From: CAZAQK01 sp046344715 | Lineage (GTDB): Bacteria > Pseudomonadota > Alphaproteobacteria > Rickettsiales > SXRF01 | Direction of reading: 5' to 3' | DNA: 64,000 nucleotides | Assembly: GCA_046344715.1 (NCBI GenBank) | Contig: JBKDKX010000018.1 | Span: forward strand, 1-64,000 | Shown: positions 32,024 to 41,021 of the stretch, piece after piece | How positions within the stretch are numbered: the stretch's first letter is position 1 | Layout of the letters: each line of letters starts with the position of its first letter | Position numbers and translations under genes: made by a program | Notes under the pieces: generated by a model | Told to the model about the DNA's origin: nothing | The model's input: the letters and a program-made list of their open reading frames with translations, nothing else | Database searches by the model: none

Positions 32024-33411
32024 GTGGAATGGTTTTGTGGGAAAATACACGTGCATCAAAAGTGACGCATGGCAAAAGTACGGGGCCATGGCAGGCGATG
32101 CGGATTGAAATTGACAGCCGTCGCATTCAGCCAGGCGATATGTTCGTGGCGATTGAAGGTGAAAAACATGATGGTCATAAATTTTTAGGCGAAGCCTTTG
32201 GCCGTGGTGCTGCGGTGGCTATGGTCGATAATGCGTTGGTGTATGATCCTGGTCAGTATTTGCTAGTGGATGATTCGCTGCTGGCACTTGGCAGGCTTGC
32301 AAAAGAAGCGCGTAATCGCAGTGCTGCCAAAGTGGTGGGTGTGACTGGCAGTGTAGGTAAAACCGGTACCAAAGACATGTTACGTGTGGCACTGTCTGTT
32401 CATGGTAAAACGCACGCCACTAGTGGTAATTATAACAACCACATTGGCTTGCCGCTGAGTCTTGCCAATATGTGGCCGGATGCAGAATTCGCTGTGTTTG
32501 AAATGGGCATGAATCATGCCGGAGAGATTGCACATTTAACAGCAATGGCACGTCCGCACGTGGCAATTATCACTACAGTAGAGGCCGTACACGCTGAGTT
32601 CTTTCCTTCAGTGGAAGCGATTGCTGACGCCAAGGCAGAAATTTTTGAAGGAGTGGTTGAAGGTGGCATCGCCGTGCTTAATCACCACAATAAATATTTT
32701 GCACAGCTTGAAGCGGCAGCAAAAGCTAGGAATCTTCGGGTTATCAGCGTTGGGCGTGATGCAGGTTGTGACGTAAAATTACTTTCAGCAGAGCATATTA
32801 TTCAGGCGGATGTTGCGGGCAAGCGTGTAGAATATCATTTGCCTGTACTGGGTGCGCATATGGTGGCTAACAGTTTGCTGGTGCTTGCAGCAATACATGC
32901 GCTGGGTCTTGATGTGCAGAAATCCGCTGATGCGCTTTCAGCATTTGAAGAACCGGCGGGCAGGGGGTCAGTTAAGCAAGTTTCACTGGTTGGTTTGCCG
33001 GTAACAGTTATCGATGACAGCTATAATGCGAGCCCCGTCTCCATGCGCGCGGCTTTTGCAAAAACTGAGGAAGTTTGGCGGCGCAGTGGTGGTATTGGTC
33101 GTAAGATTGCAGTGCTTGGTGATATGCTGGAACTTGGTGAAGATGCGCCATCTTTCCATGCCGGACTTGCGGAAGGACTATCGTCGTTTGATGTGGTATT
33201 TACCGTAGGTTCCCTGATGAAACACTTGCATGATGCATTGCCGATACCTCAGAGAGGCGCGCATGTAGCGGTGGCAAACGCTCTGTTGCCGGAGCTGCTT
33301 AAGGCACTTAAATCACACGATATCGTGCTGCTGAAAGGTTCGCACGGAAGTCATATCCATACCATTGCCAGCAGTTTGCTTGGCACGGAGGAAAAGAAAC
33401 ATGCTGTATAA
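32020..33411 (+). CDS. murF: UDP-MurNAc-pentapeptide synthetase
   Basis: MurF adds D-Ala-D-Ala to the UDP-MurNAc tripeptide. The ATP loop is VTGSVGKTGTKDML, followed by TSGNYNNHIGLPLSLANM, FEMGMNHAGEI and VIDDSYNASPVSMRAA. The 463-residue length is normal. Its ATG overlaps the murE stop, and its own last 11 bp overlap the mraY start, so murE-murF-mraY translation is coupled. Confidence 0.96.
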   Translation: MSGMVLWENTRASKVTHGKSTGPWQAMRIEIDSRRIQPGDMFVAIEGEKHDGHKFLGEAFGRGAAVAMVDNALVYDPGQYLLVDDSLLALGRLAKEARNRSAAKVVGVTGSVGKTGTKDMLRVALSVHGKTHATSGNYNNHIGLPLSLANMWPDAEFAVFEMGMNHAGEIAHLTAMARPHVAIITTVEAVHAEFFPSVEAIADAKAEIFEGVVEGGIAVLNHHNKYFAQLEAAAKARNLRVISVGRDAGCDVKLLSAEHIIQADVAGKRVEYHLPVLGAHMVANSLLVLAAIHALGLDVQKSADALSAFEEPAGRGSVKQVSLVGLPVTVIDDSYNASPVSMRAAFAKTEEVWRRSGGIGRKIAVLGDMLELGEDAPSFHAGLAEGLSSFDVVFTVGSLMKHLHDALPIPQRGAHVAVANALLPELLKALKSHDIVLLKGSHGSHIHTIASSLLGTEEKKHAV

Positions 33412-34489
33412 CCTGTTTGTTCCGCTGATTGAGCAGTATGCTTTTCTCAATCTGTTTCGTTATCTTACCTTTCGCAGTGGTGCGGCAATTTTTACAGCAC
33501 TCATACTGAGTTTCTATTTTGGCCCCAAGATCATTCGCTGGTTGAAATCCAAACAGGCAGAAGGTCAGCCGATTCGTCTTGATGGGCCAGAATCACACTT
33601 GCTTACCAAGAAGGGCACGCCCACCATGGGTGGTGTGATGATCTTGCTTTCTGTTGGAATGTCCACATTGCTCTGGGCAGATCTAAGCAATCATTATGTG
33701 TGGATTGTGATGCTGGTGACGCTTGGTTTCGGTGCTATCGGCTTCTGGGATGATTACCTGAAGCTCACCAAGCGTAACAGCAAGGGGCTTTCCTCGCGCC
33801 AGAAAATTCTGGCGCAGGCACTCATTTCACTGATTGCGGCCTATGGTATTCAACATTTCACACCGGTTTCACTCAGCGGTATGATTGCAGTGCCATTCTT
33901 CAAATCGATACTGATTGACGCAGGTATGTTGTACTTGGTGTTTGCGGTCATTGTAATGATTGGCGCATCCAACGCGGTCAATCTTACGGATGGGCTGGAT
34001 GGCCTTGCCATTGTGCCTATTATGATTGTGGCGGGCTGTTTTGCTCTCATTGCCTATCTGGTTGGTAATGCAGTATTCGCCAATTATTTGCAGCTGCATT
34101 TCGTTCCTGGTAGTGGAGAACTCGCGGTATTTTGCGCGGCATTGGTGGGTGCCAGTCTTGGCTTCCTGTGGTTCAATGCGCCGCCTGCACAGGTATTTAT
34201 GGGTGATACCGGAAGCCTTGCTTTTGGCGGGTCGCTGGGTGTTATCAGTGTGATAACTAAACATGAATTTGTACTGGCGATTATTGGCGGGCTTTTCGTG
34301 ATTGAGGCGGTATCGGTGATTGTGCAGGTGGCCTCGTTCAAACTTACTGGCAAGCGTGTATTTCGCATGGCACCTATTCATCATCACTTCGAGAAATTGG
34401 GCTGGAAAGAGCCTACGATTGTTATACGTTTTTGGATTGTGGCGTGCATATTTGCACTACTTGGTCTTTCGACGTTGAAACTTAGATAA
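33401..34489 (+). CDS. mraY: Phospho-MurNAc-pentapeptide translocase (lipid I synthase)
   Basis: MraY transfers phospho-MurNAc-pentapeptide to undecaprenyl phosphate in the inner membrane. About ten membrane spans and the catalytic landmarks are present: GTPTMGGVMIL, WDDYLKL, NAVNLTDGLDGLA, VFMGDTGSLAFGG and MAPIHHHFE. I use the ATG at 33401 (MLYNLFVPLI); a longer in-frame start would lie inside murF. Confidence 0.96.
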   Translation: MLYNLFVPLIEQYAFLNLFRYLTFRSGAAIFTALILSFYFGPKIIRWLKSKQAEGQPIRLDGPESHLLTKKGTPTMGGVMILLSVGMSTLLWADLSNHYVWIVMLVTLGFGAIGFWDDYLKLTKRNSKGLSSRQKILAQALISLIAAYGIQHFTPVSLSGMIAVPFFKSILIDAGMLYLVFAVIVMIGASNAVNLTDGLDGLAIVPIMIVAGCFALIAYLVGNAVFANYLQLHFVPGSGELAVFCAALVGASLGFLWFNAPPAQVFMGDTGSLAFGGSLGVISVITKHEFVLAIIGGLFVIEAVSVIVQVASFKLTGKRVFRMAPIHHHFEKLGWKEPTIVIRFWIVACIFALLGLSTLKLR

Positions 34490-34502
34490 TGCCTACATGT
34501 TT

Positions 34503-34588
34503 TGTCATTCTGGGCGATCGTAGCGAGTCGAAGAGTATTTGTAATAGATCCTTAGGCTTTGCGCTGGTGCACTTCGCTCAGGATGACA
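34503..34588. repeat. Palindromic repeat between mraY and murD
   Basis: TTGTCATTCTGGGCGATCGT and ACTTCGCTCAGGATGACAGG are inverted outer arms. Its end supplies the AGGTG Shine-Dalgarno of murD. Confidence 0.75.
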
Positions 34589-34598
34589 GGTGAAAAAG

Positions 34599-36008
34599 AT
34601 GATTACGATACCGAAATATTCTGGAAAAAAAATTGGTGTCTTTGGCCTCGGCAAGGCCGGTGAAGCAACCGTTACATCCTTGCTTGCCAGCGGGGCAGAA
34701 GTATATGCGTGGGATGATAATGAGAAATCAGTTGCAGGTTGCAAGTTACGGGCGGATCATGATGCCCATAACCAGCAACTCGTAACTCGTAACTACAAAG
34801 AGTGGCCGTGGGAAGATTTGGAAGCGCTGGTGCTAAGCCCGGGTGTTCCCCTGACGCATCCCAAACCACATGATGTTGTCACAGTGGCGCGGGAGCATGA
34901 CTGCCGGATCATCGGTGATATTGAAATGTTATACGAAGCCTGTCCTGATGCGCGCTATGTGGCGATTACCGGCACTAATGGCAAATCTACTACCACAACT
35001 CTCATCGGTCATATTCTGAAAAGTTGCGGCATACGCTGTGAAGTGGGTGGTAATTTGGGAACGGCGGCACTCTCACTGGCACCATTGGATGAAAACGGTG
35101 TGTATGTGCTGGAGACTTCATCATATCAACTGGATTTAATCGATAAAGCGCGTTTCAATGTTGCCGTATGGCTGAATATCACGCCGGATCATATTGATCG
35201 TCACGGCGATATAGAAGGCTATGTGCGCGCCAAGCTGCATATATTCGCCAATCAGCAGAAAGATGATACAGCAGTCATCGCGGTGGATGATGAATGGTCA
35301 AAAGACATCGCACTCGGTACTCGGTACCCGGTACTGTCTAAGGTAGTTCCCGTGTCTGTGCATCAGCAACTTGAAAAAGGTGTTTATGTTGAAAAAGGTA
35401 TTCTGAAAGACAATGCTTGCACCGAGTACGATCTTTCTTCCATCAGCACCCTTACTGGCAAGCATAACTGGCAGAATGCCGCCGCTTCATATGCGGCTTG
35501 TTGTGCGCTTGGCCTGCGGCCTGAAGAAATCTGCAAAGCGATGGAAAGTTTTGCAGGCTTGCGTCATCGCCTGCAGTTGGTGGCAGAGTGGAAAGGTATA
35601 CGTTTTATAAATGACAGCAAGGCAACCAACGCGGATGCAACGGCGAATGCTCTGGCTCCATACCACACGATTTACTGGATAGCGGGTGGTAAACCCAAAG
35701 AGGGAGGAATTGTTGCGCTTGCACCGTTCTTTGGGCGTGTTACCCATGCATTCCTGATGGGTGAAGCACAAGATGCCTTCGCAGAAACCCTGAAAGGCAA
35801 AGTTGCATTCACTAAATGCGGCACATTGCAGGAAGCGCTTAAACAAGCGGCAAAACAGGCCTTACATGAAAAGAAAAAAGGCGCGGTAGTGCTATTGTCA
35901 CCTGCCTGCGCTTCTTTTGATCAGTGGAAGAACTTTGAAGAGCGCGGCGATGCGTTCTGTCAGATGGTTATAAATATGATGAATAAAGGGTCTATCAATG
36001 CGGCTTGA
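34599..36008 (+). CDS. murD: UDP-MurNAc-alanine:D-glutamate ligase with repeat-derived insert
   Basis: MurD adds D-Glu. Landmarks are GVFGLGKAGEATV, LSPGVPLTHPKPH, the ATP loop ITGTNGKSTTTTLIGH, NITPDHIDRH, and FINDSKATNADATANAL. Between VYAWDDNE and the LVLSPGVP motif there are about a dozen extra residues (centre near residue 50), encoded by an inverted repeat with 7-mer arms at 34731-34796. A second tandem 7-mer block (35311-35336) lies in the central domain. I prefer the ATG at 34599; a GTG at 34590 is in frame. Confidence 0.93.
   Translation: MITIPKYSGKKIGVFGLGKAGEATVTSLLASGAEVYAWDDNEKSVAGCKLRADHDAHNQQLVTRNYKEWPWEDLEALVLSPGVPLTHPKPHDVVTVAREHDCRIIGDIEMLYEACPDARYVAITGTNGKSTTTTLIGHILKSCGIRCEVGGNLGTAALSLAPLDENGVYVLETSSYQLDLIDKARFNVAVWLNITPDHIDRHGDIEGYVRAKLHIFANQQKDDTAVIAVDDEWSKDIALGTRYPVLSKVVPVSVHQQLEKGVYVEKGILKDNACTEYDLSSISTLTGKHNWQNAAASYAACCALGLRPEEICKAMESFAGLRHRLQLVAEWKGIRFINDSKATNADATANALAPYHTIYWIAGGKPKEGGIVALAPFFGRVTHAFLMGEAQDAFAETLKGKVAFTKCGTLQEALKQAAKQALHEKKKGAVVLLSPACASFDQWKNFEERGDAFCQMVINMMNKGSINAA
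34731..34796. repeat. Self-similar inverted repeat inside murD
   Basis: The left arm holds GTTGCAG GTTGCAA GTTACGG; the right arm holds CAACTCG TAACTCG TAACTAC. It adds residues to the MurD N-terminal domain without breaking the frame. Confidence 0.7.
35311..35336. repeat. Tandem 7-mers inside murD
   Basis: ACTCGGT ACTCGGT ACCCGGT ACTG, near-palindromic around GGTACC. It encodes LGTRYPVL. Confidence 0.65.
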
Positions 36009-37113
36009 CCGAACCAATACAGGGGTAATAAGCCGTTGGTGGTGGACGGTGGATCGCGTCAATTTATCTGCACTCATTATTTTAATAGCGGCAGGATTTG
36101 TATTGGTCACGGCAGGAAGTCCACCAGTTGCAAAAAGGCTGGATCTGGCGCCTTTTTATTTCGTGCACCGTCATCATATCTTTTTATTGCTTGGCGTGTT
36201 GATCATGCTTGTTGTATCTATTTTGCCGACAATCACCATAAGGCGGATGGCCGTGGTAGGGTTTGTGGCAAGTCTGTTTCTGATGTTGCTCTTGCCCTTC
36301 TTTGGTATGGAAACCAAGGGTGCACACCGCTGGATAAGCATTGCTGGTGTCTCAGTGCAGCCTTCTGAATTCATGAAGCCGTGTTTTGCCGTGGTCATGG
36401 CCTGGGTATGTGCAGAAAATCAGCGAAGGGTTGATTTCCCGGGATACCGCATGGCGATTGGCATATATTTACTGGTGGTATTTCTGCTTATCATCCAGCC
36501 AGATTTTGGCATGACGCTTACCGTGTCTGCCGTATGGGGTATTCAGCTTTTCCTTGCGGGACTTCCGATGTTCTGGGTGGTCGCACTTGGGTTGCTTGCC
36601 ATGGCTGGGGCAGGCACCGCCTATTATATGTTGCCGCATGTTGCCAAGCGTATTGATAGTTTTCTTGATCCAGCGGTAGGGGATAATTACCAGATTGGTC
36701 GCTCGCTTGAGGCGTTTCGTAATGGTGGGTTGCTTGGCCGTGGCCCGGGAGAAGGAGAGGTGAAGCAGTTTCTGCCGGATTCGCACACGGATTTTATTTT
36801 TGCCGTAGCTGGTGAGGAATTTGGCGTGATCGTTTGCCTGCTCATTGTTGGGATATTTGCCTTTATTCTGTTACGCGGATTATTGCGCGTATGGCAGGAA
36901 AATGACCTGTTTGTAGTACTGGCCGTGGCTGGTGTGCTGTCGCAGTTTGGCATTCAGGCGGTGATTAACATGGGGGTTTCAGTGAATCTCTTTCCTGCCA
37001 AGGGGATGACGCTACCTTTCCTGAGTTATGGTGGGTCATCTGTATTGGCAGTGGCGCTGGGCATGGGTATTATGCTGGCGTTGACTCGCACGCGTTACGG
37101 AAAACAGTATTAA
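35998..37113 (+). CDS. ftsW: Septal peptidoglycan glycosyltransferase FtsW
   Basis: FtsW polymerises lipid II at the septum with FtsI. The 371-residue SEDS protein has about ten spans. Landmarks are GAHRWISIAGVSVQPSEFMKP, QPDFGMTLTVSAVW, the HTDFIFAVAGEEFG motif and GMTLPFLSYGGSS near the end. The start overlaps the murD stop by 11 bp. Confidence 0.95.
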   Translation: MRLDRTNTGVISRWWWTVDRVNLSALIILIAAGFVLVTAGSPPVAKRLDLAPFYFVHRHHIFLLLGVLIMLVVSILPTITIRRMAVVGFVASLFLMLLLPFFGMETKGAHRWISIAGVSVQPSEFMKPCFAVVMAWVCAENQRRVDFPGYRMAIGIYLLVVFLLIIQPDFGMTLTVSAVWGIQLFLAGLPMFWVVALGLLAMAGAGTAYYMLPHVAKRIDSFLDPAVGDNYQIGRSLEAFRNGGLLGRGPGEGEVKQFLPDSHTDFIFAVAGEEFGVIVCLLIVGIFAFILLRGLLRVWQENDLFVVLAVAGVLSQFGIQAVINMGVSVNLFPAKGMTLPFLSYGGSSVLAVALGMGIMLALTRTRYGKQY

Positions 37114-37178
37114 TATAGCTTGAAGCCGCGTCTGTATGCGCTACACTGTCCACCATTGGACAATCAGGCAATAAGCCC

Positions 37179-38327
37179 ATGACAGATAAACATTATACAT
37201 CCCTCATTGTGCTGGCAGCGGGCGGCACAGGTGGCCATATTTTCCCGGCGGAGGCGTTGGCGGAAGCACTCATTGCGCGTGGTGAGCGTGTAGTGCTGGT
37301 GACCGATAAACGCTTTGCCAATTTCCAGAGTGGCGCACTTTCGTGGATTGAGAAGCAAACTATTCATGCAGGTACTGTCGCAGGGTCACCGGTAAAAAAG
37401 CTGATGGGTATTGCGGGGCTTGCGTTGGGTATTATACAGGCGTGGTTTGTGCTGCGGCGGCTTAAACCTAAAGTTGTGGTTGGGTTCGGTGGGTATCCAT
37501 CATTCCCCACCGTTTTTGCAGCAACCTTTGCAAGGATTCCAACAGTTGTGCATGAGCAGAATTCGGTGTTGGGGCGTGCGAATCGTTTATTGGTGAATCG
37601 TGTTGATGCAATCGCAACATCATTTCCTGCAACGCAGATGTTAACTAACCAAAACACGCATAAAGTGATTATAACAGGAAATCCTGTGCGTGCAGCGGTA
37701 CGGGCGATTCGTGGGGTGCCATATTCCAGCCTCACTGAAGATGGCAAGATGCGTATATTAGTAACAGGTGGTTCGCAGGGGGCTGCTGTGTTCAGTCAGG
37801 TGGTGCCTGCGGCGGTTGCCATGCTTCCGGCTGCGTTGCGCAGCCGCGTGCGGATTGACCAGCAGTGCAGGCAGGCGGAGATAGAATCTGCACGTGAGGC
37901 TTACCGCGATCTTGATGTGAATGCAGATTTGGCTACATTCTTTGTTGATATTCCGGCGCGGCTTGCGGCTACACATCTGGTGATTGCGCGCTCTGGTGCA
38001 TCCACCGTATCTGAGCTTGCAGTGGCAGGTAGGCCTGCCATTTTAGTGCCACTTCCGACTTCTATGGATAATCACCAATATTACAATGCCGATGCGTTCG
38101 AGCAGGCAGGTGGCGGTTGGATTATGGCGCAGGAAGGATTTACTCCTGCCTCACTGTCAGCACGGCTTGAGGCATTCTTAACCTCACCGGATGTATTGAC
38201 CAAGGCGGCACAGAGCGCGCTCAACCTTGGATCAGAAAATGCTGCTGAGAAATTGGCAGATACCGTGTTACACATTGCTCGTACACGCATGTTGCCAAAG
38301 GAATCATTACAAGGAATTGCCGCATGA
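37179..38327 (+). CDS. murG: Lipid II-forming GlcNAc transferase MurG
   Basis: MurG adds GlcNAc to lipid I on the cytoplasmic face. The first glycine-rich loop is AAGGTGGHIFPAEALAEAL, the second is VTGGSQGA, and the donor site is IARSGASTVSELAVAGRPAILVP with the DNHQYYNA segment. The 382 residues include a C-terminal extension (ARTRMLPKESLQGIAA). ATGA overlap with murC. Confidence 0.96.
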   Translation: MTDKHYTSLIVLAAGGTGGHIFPAEALAEALIARGERVVLVTDKRFANFQSGALSWIEKQTIHAGTVAGSPVKKLMGIAGLALGIIQAWFVLRRLKPKVVVGFGGYPSFPTVFAATFARIPTVVHEQNSVLGRANRLLVNRVDAIATSFPATQMLTNQNTHKVIITGNPVRAAVRAIRGVPYSSLTEDGKMRILVTGGSQGAAVFSQVVPAAVAMLPAALRSRVRIDQQCRQAEIESAREAYRDLDVNADLATFFVDIPARLAATHLVIARSGASTVSELAVAGRPAILVPLPTSMDNHQYYNADAFEQAGGGWIMAQEGFTPASLSARLEAFLTSPDVLTKAAQSALNLGSENAAEKLADTVLHIARTRMLPKESLQGIAA

Positions 38328-39796
38328 TTAAATCGCTTCCACTCTCGCACAGTATGCCGCTTACTGTTGGTACGTTGCATTTTATTGGTATTGGCGGTAT
38401 CGGCATGAGCGGTATTGCGGAGGTGTTGCACAATCTTGGCTATAAGGTGCAGGGCTCGGATGCCTCGGACAGTTACAACACGCAGCGCCTTAAAAAGCTT
38501 GGTATTCAGATATTCATTGGCCACAAGGCAGAGCATGTTGCGGATGCTTCCGTGGTGGTGGTGTCTTCTGCTATTAAGGCAGAAAATCCTGAGATGCAGG
38601 CGGCACGTGCTGCGCGCCTTCCTGTGGTGCGCCGTGCGGAAATGCTGGCCGAACTCATGCGCCTTAAAATAGCCATTGCAGTAGGTGGTACGCACGGAAA
38701 AACCACCACCACAGCAATGACAGCAGCGATGCTTGAAGCAGCAAAACTGAAGCCCACTGTTATCAATGGTGGCATCATCAATGCACGCGGCACCAATGCC
38801 TATCTGGGTGAAGGCGAGTGGATGGTGGTGGAAGCTGACGAGTCCGATGGGAGCTTCACCAAACTCCCTGCATCGATTGCTATCATCACCAATATTGATC
38901 CTGAGCATCTGGATTATTATGGATCATTTGATGCGCTTAAAAGCGCGTTCCACACCTTCCTCACCAACATTCCGTTTTATGGTTTTGGCGTGCTATGCAT
39001 TGATCATCCGGAAGTGCAGGCGTTGTTTGCTAAAGTGTCAGATCGTCGCATTCTAACCTATGGATTCAATCCGCAGGCGATGGTGCGCGGTTATAACATT
39101 CGCACGCAGGCCGAAGGCCAGTTGTTTGATGTGGATATTACACTGCGTGACGGAGAAGTGCGCCAGATTCGTGACATATTACTTCCGATGCACGGCCAAC
39201 ACAATGTAAGCAATTCACTGGCAACCGTTGCCATCGCCCATGAACTGCAGCTTTCTGATGATACCATACGCATGGCCTTCACGCATTTTGAAGGGGTTAA
39301 ACGCCGCTTCACAAAAACAGGCGTGGGGCTTGGCATTACGGTGATTGATGATTACGGCCATCATCCGGTGGAAATCGCAGCAACCCTGAAGGCCGCGCGC
39401 TCGGCGCAGGATGCAAGTGGTGGACGGGTGCTTGCCGTGGTGCAGCCGCATCGTTACACGCGCCTGCGTGATTTGTTCAAGGAATTCTGTACCTGCTTCA
39501 ACGATGCTGATGCAGTGATCGTAGCTGATGTATATTCCGCCGGTGAGGATGCTATAGAGGGGATCCATGCCGATGCGCTGGTTGATGGGTTGCGTAGCGC
39601 TGGTCACAAGCAGGTTATTAAGCTGGAATCAGAAGAAAAACTCGCAGCAGAAATTGCAGCTATCGGCCAGCAGGGTGATATGGTGGTGTGTCTTGGTGCG
39701 GGCTCAATCACCAAATGGGCGTACGCGCTGCCGGAGCAATTAGAGGATTCAGGTGTCAGGATTCAGGATTCAGGTAAAAGTAAGGCTAAGAGATGA
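38324..39796 (+). CDS. murC: UDP-MurNAc:L-alanine ligase, repeat-derived C-terminus
   Basis: MurC adds the first stem residue. The UDP-binding loop is FIGIGGIGMSGIAEVL, the ATP loop is VGGTHGKTTTTAM, and VVEADESDGSF, TNIDPEHLDYY, DDYGHHPVEIAAT and QPHRYTR are all present. After the normal end the last about 17 residues (EDSGVRIQDSGKSKAKR) are encoded by the left arm of an inverted repeat that continues into murB. ATGA overlap with murB. Confidence 0.95.
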   Translation: MIKSLPLSHSMPLTVGTLHFIGIGGIGMSGIAEVLHNLGYKVQGSDASDSYNTQRLKKLGIQIFIGHKAEHVADASVVVVSSAIKAENPEMQAARAARLPVVRRAEMLAELMRLKIAIAVGGTHGKTTTTAMTAAMLEAAKLKPTVINGGIINARGTNAYLGEGEWMVVEADESDGSFTKLPASIAIITNIDPEHLDYYGSFDALKSAFHTFLTNIPFYGFGVLCIDHPEVQALFAKVSDRRILTYGFNPQAMVRGYNIRTQAEGQLFDVDITLRDGEVRQIRDILLPMHGQHNVSNSLATVAIAHELQLSDDTIRMAFTHFEGVKRRFTKTGVGLGITVIDDYGHHPVEIAATLKAARSAQDASGGRVLAVVQPHRYTRLRDLFKEFCTCFNDADAVIVADVYSAGEDAIEGIHADALVDGLRSAGHKQVIKLESEEKLAAEIAAIGQQGDMVVCLGAGSITKWAYALPEQLEDSGVRIQDSGKSKAKR

Positions 39797-39851
39797 TGTT
39801 GCACATGGCATCTTATGTTTCCCTGAATCCTGAATCCCGAATCCCGATCTC
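39743..39851. repeat. Self-similar inverted repeat across the murC-murB junction
   Basis: The left arm (39743-39774) holds GATTCAG GTGTCAG GATTCAG GATTCAG. The right arm (39821-39851) holds CTGAATC CTGAATC CCGAATC. The left arm codes for the MurC tail; the loop and right arm code for the MurB N-terminus. Confidence 0.8.
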
Positions 39852-40719
39852 TTTCAGAGAGCGCATCCGCGAAAATGCAGACCTTTCAAAAACAAACTGG
39901 TTTCGCGTTGGTGGGCCAGCGCAGTATTTATTCAAGCCAGAAAGTGCGCAAGACTTAGCCTCATTCCTGAAAGCATTGCCGCACGATGTTCCGGTAACGG
40001 TGCTTGGCGTGGGGTCAAATGTTATCGTGCGCGATGGTGGCATTGATGGCGTAGTCATAAAGCTCGGTCGTGGTTTTGTAGATATTGAGGCAAAAGGCGA
40101 TGCAATTATCGCTGGTGGTGGTGCACTGGATATCCATGTGGCAGCAACTGGACGTGATAACGGCATTGCGGGATTGGAATTTTTATGTGGTGTGCCAGGA
40201 ACGATTGGTGGTGCGGTGCGCATGAATGCGGGTGCGTATGGGTGTGATACATCACAGGTGTTGTTGGAAGCAGAAATTGTCGAGCGAGATGGAACTATCC
40301 GTACACTCACGAATAAAGAGCTGGGCTTTGTGTATCGCAACAGCAGCTTACCACAAGGGGCGATTGTTACACGCGCTACATTCAAAGGCGCAAAAGGTGA
40401 CGTGGAGCAAATTCGTGCGCGCATGCAGGAAATCAGCGATGCGCGTGAGGCCACGCAACCCATCCGCACACGCACGGGCGGCAGCACATTCAAAAACCCT
40501 GAAGGTTATAAGGCATGGGAACTGGTGGATCGTGCAGGTTGCCGTGGCCTAATGGTCGGTGGCGCGCAGGTTTCCGAAAAACACTGCAACTTCCTAATTA
40601 ACACTGGAACAGCAACTGCGGCTGATTTAGAAAATCTGGGGGAGGAAGTGATTAAGCGCGTAAAAGAAAAAACCGGCATAATGCTGGAGTGGGAAATTAA
40701 GAGGATTGGTAAAGCGTGA
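39793..40719 (+). CDS. murB: UDP-N-acetylenolpyruvoylglucosamine reductase, repeat-derived N-terminus
   Basis: MurB reduces enolpyruvyl-UDP-GlcNAc with FAD and NADPH. Landmarks are LSKTNWFRVGGPAQYLF, GVGSNVIVRDGGIDGVVIKL, GLEFLCGVPGTIGGAVRMNAG, the catalytic YRNSS and GGSTFKNPEG. The first about 20 residues (MMLHMASYVSLNPESRIPIS) come from a palindromic repeat and are outside the family. The stop overlaps the GTG of the next gene. Confidence 0.95.
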   Translation: MMLHMASYVSLNPESRIPISFRERIRENADLSKTNWFRVGGPAQYLFKPESAQDLASFLKALPHDVPVTVLGVGSNVIVRDGGIDGVVIKLGRGFVDIEAKGDAIIAGGGALDIHVAATGRDNGIAGLEFLCGVPGTIGGAVRMNAGAYGCDTSQVLLEAEIVERDGTIRTLTNKELGFVYRNSSLPQGAIVTRATFKGAKGDVEQIRARMQEISDAREATQPIRTRTGGSTFKNPEGYKAWELVDRAGCRGLMVGGAQVSEKHCNFLINTGTATAADLENLGEEVIKRVKEKTGIMLEWEIKRIGKA

Positions 40720-41021
40720 CGTATCTCCACGACATTCAACAAAAGCCGAAGTGGTATCGCGAACTAAGGATGCTATGGAATCAATTTGATCCTATTGGCG
40801 TAATAGATCGTAATAGTGAACACTGGCAGGATGATGATGAGTATGAGGCCTATGTTCTGGGTATTATGGAGCTTCTTAGTAAAGGCGCATCTAAGAAAGA
40901 AATTTCAGGCCATGTATATAGTCTTTGTAACGAGCATATAAGTATATCGACGTCTTTGGAGTCATGCGACCAATTTACAGAGGATTGTTTAAATTGGTAT
41001 ATAAACATAAGTAAGAAGTAA
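40716..41021 (+). CDS. Small unknown protein inserted between murB and ddl
   Basis: The 101-residue acidic protein is predicted helical, with the pattern LWNQFDPIGV, then DDEYEAYVLGIMELLSKGASKKEI. I have seen this pattern in small proteins near immunity genes, but I cannot name the family. The GTG start overlaps the murB stop (GTGA) and its stop overlaps the ankyrin gene start (TAATG). The gene is more AT-rich than the mur genes. It is absent from the dcw clusters I know, so it looks acquired but fully built into the operon. Confidence 0.65.
   Translation: MTYLHDIQQKPKWYRELRMLWNQFDPIGVIDRNSEHWQDDDEYEAYVLGIMELLSKGASKKEISGHVYSLCNEHISISTSLESCDQFTEDCLNWYINISKK

Noticed and set aside
20621..35336. 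Short regularly spaced repeats as a possible CRISPR array
   Set aside because: Units are 7-8 bp without spacers and partly lie inside genes; no cas genes are present.
38081..38908. Long minus-strand frame opposite murG/murC
   Set aside because: It is antisense to two well-supported genes and has no recognisable domain.
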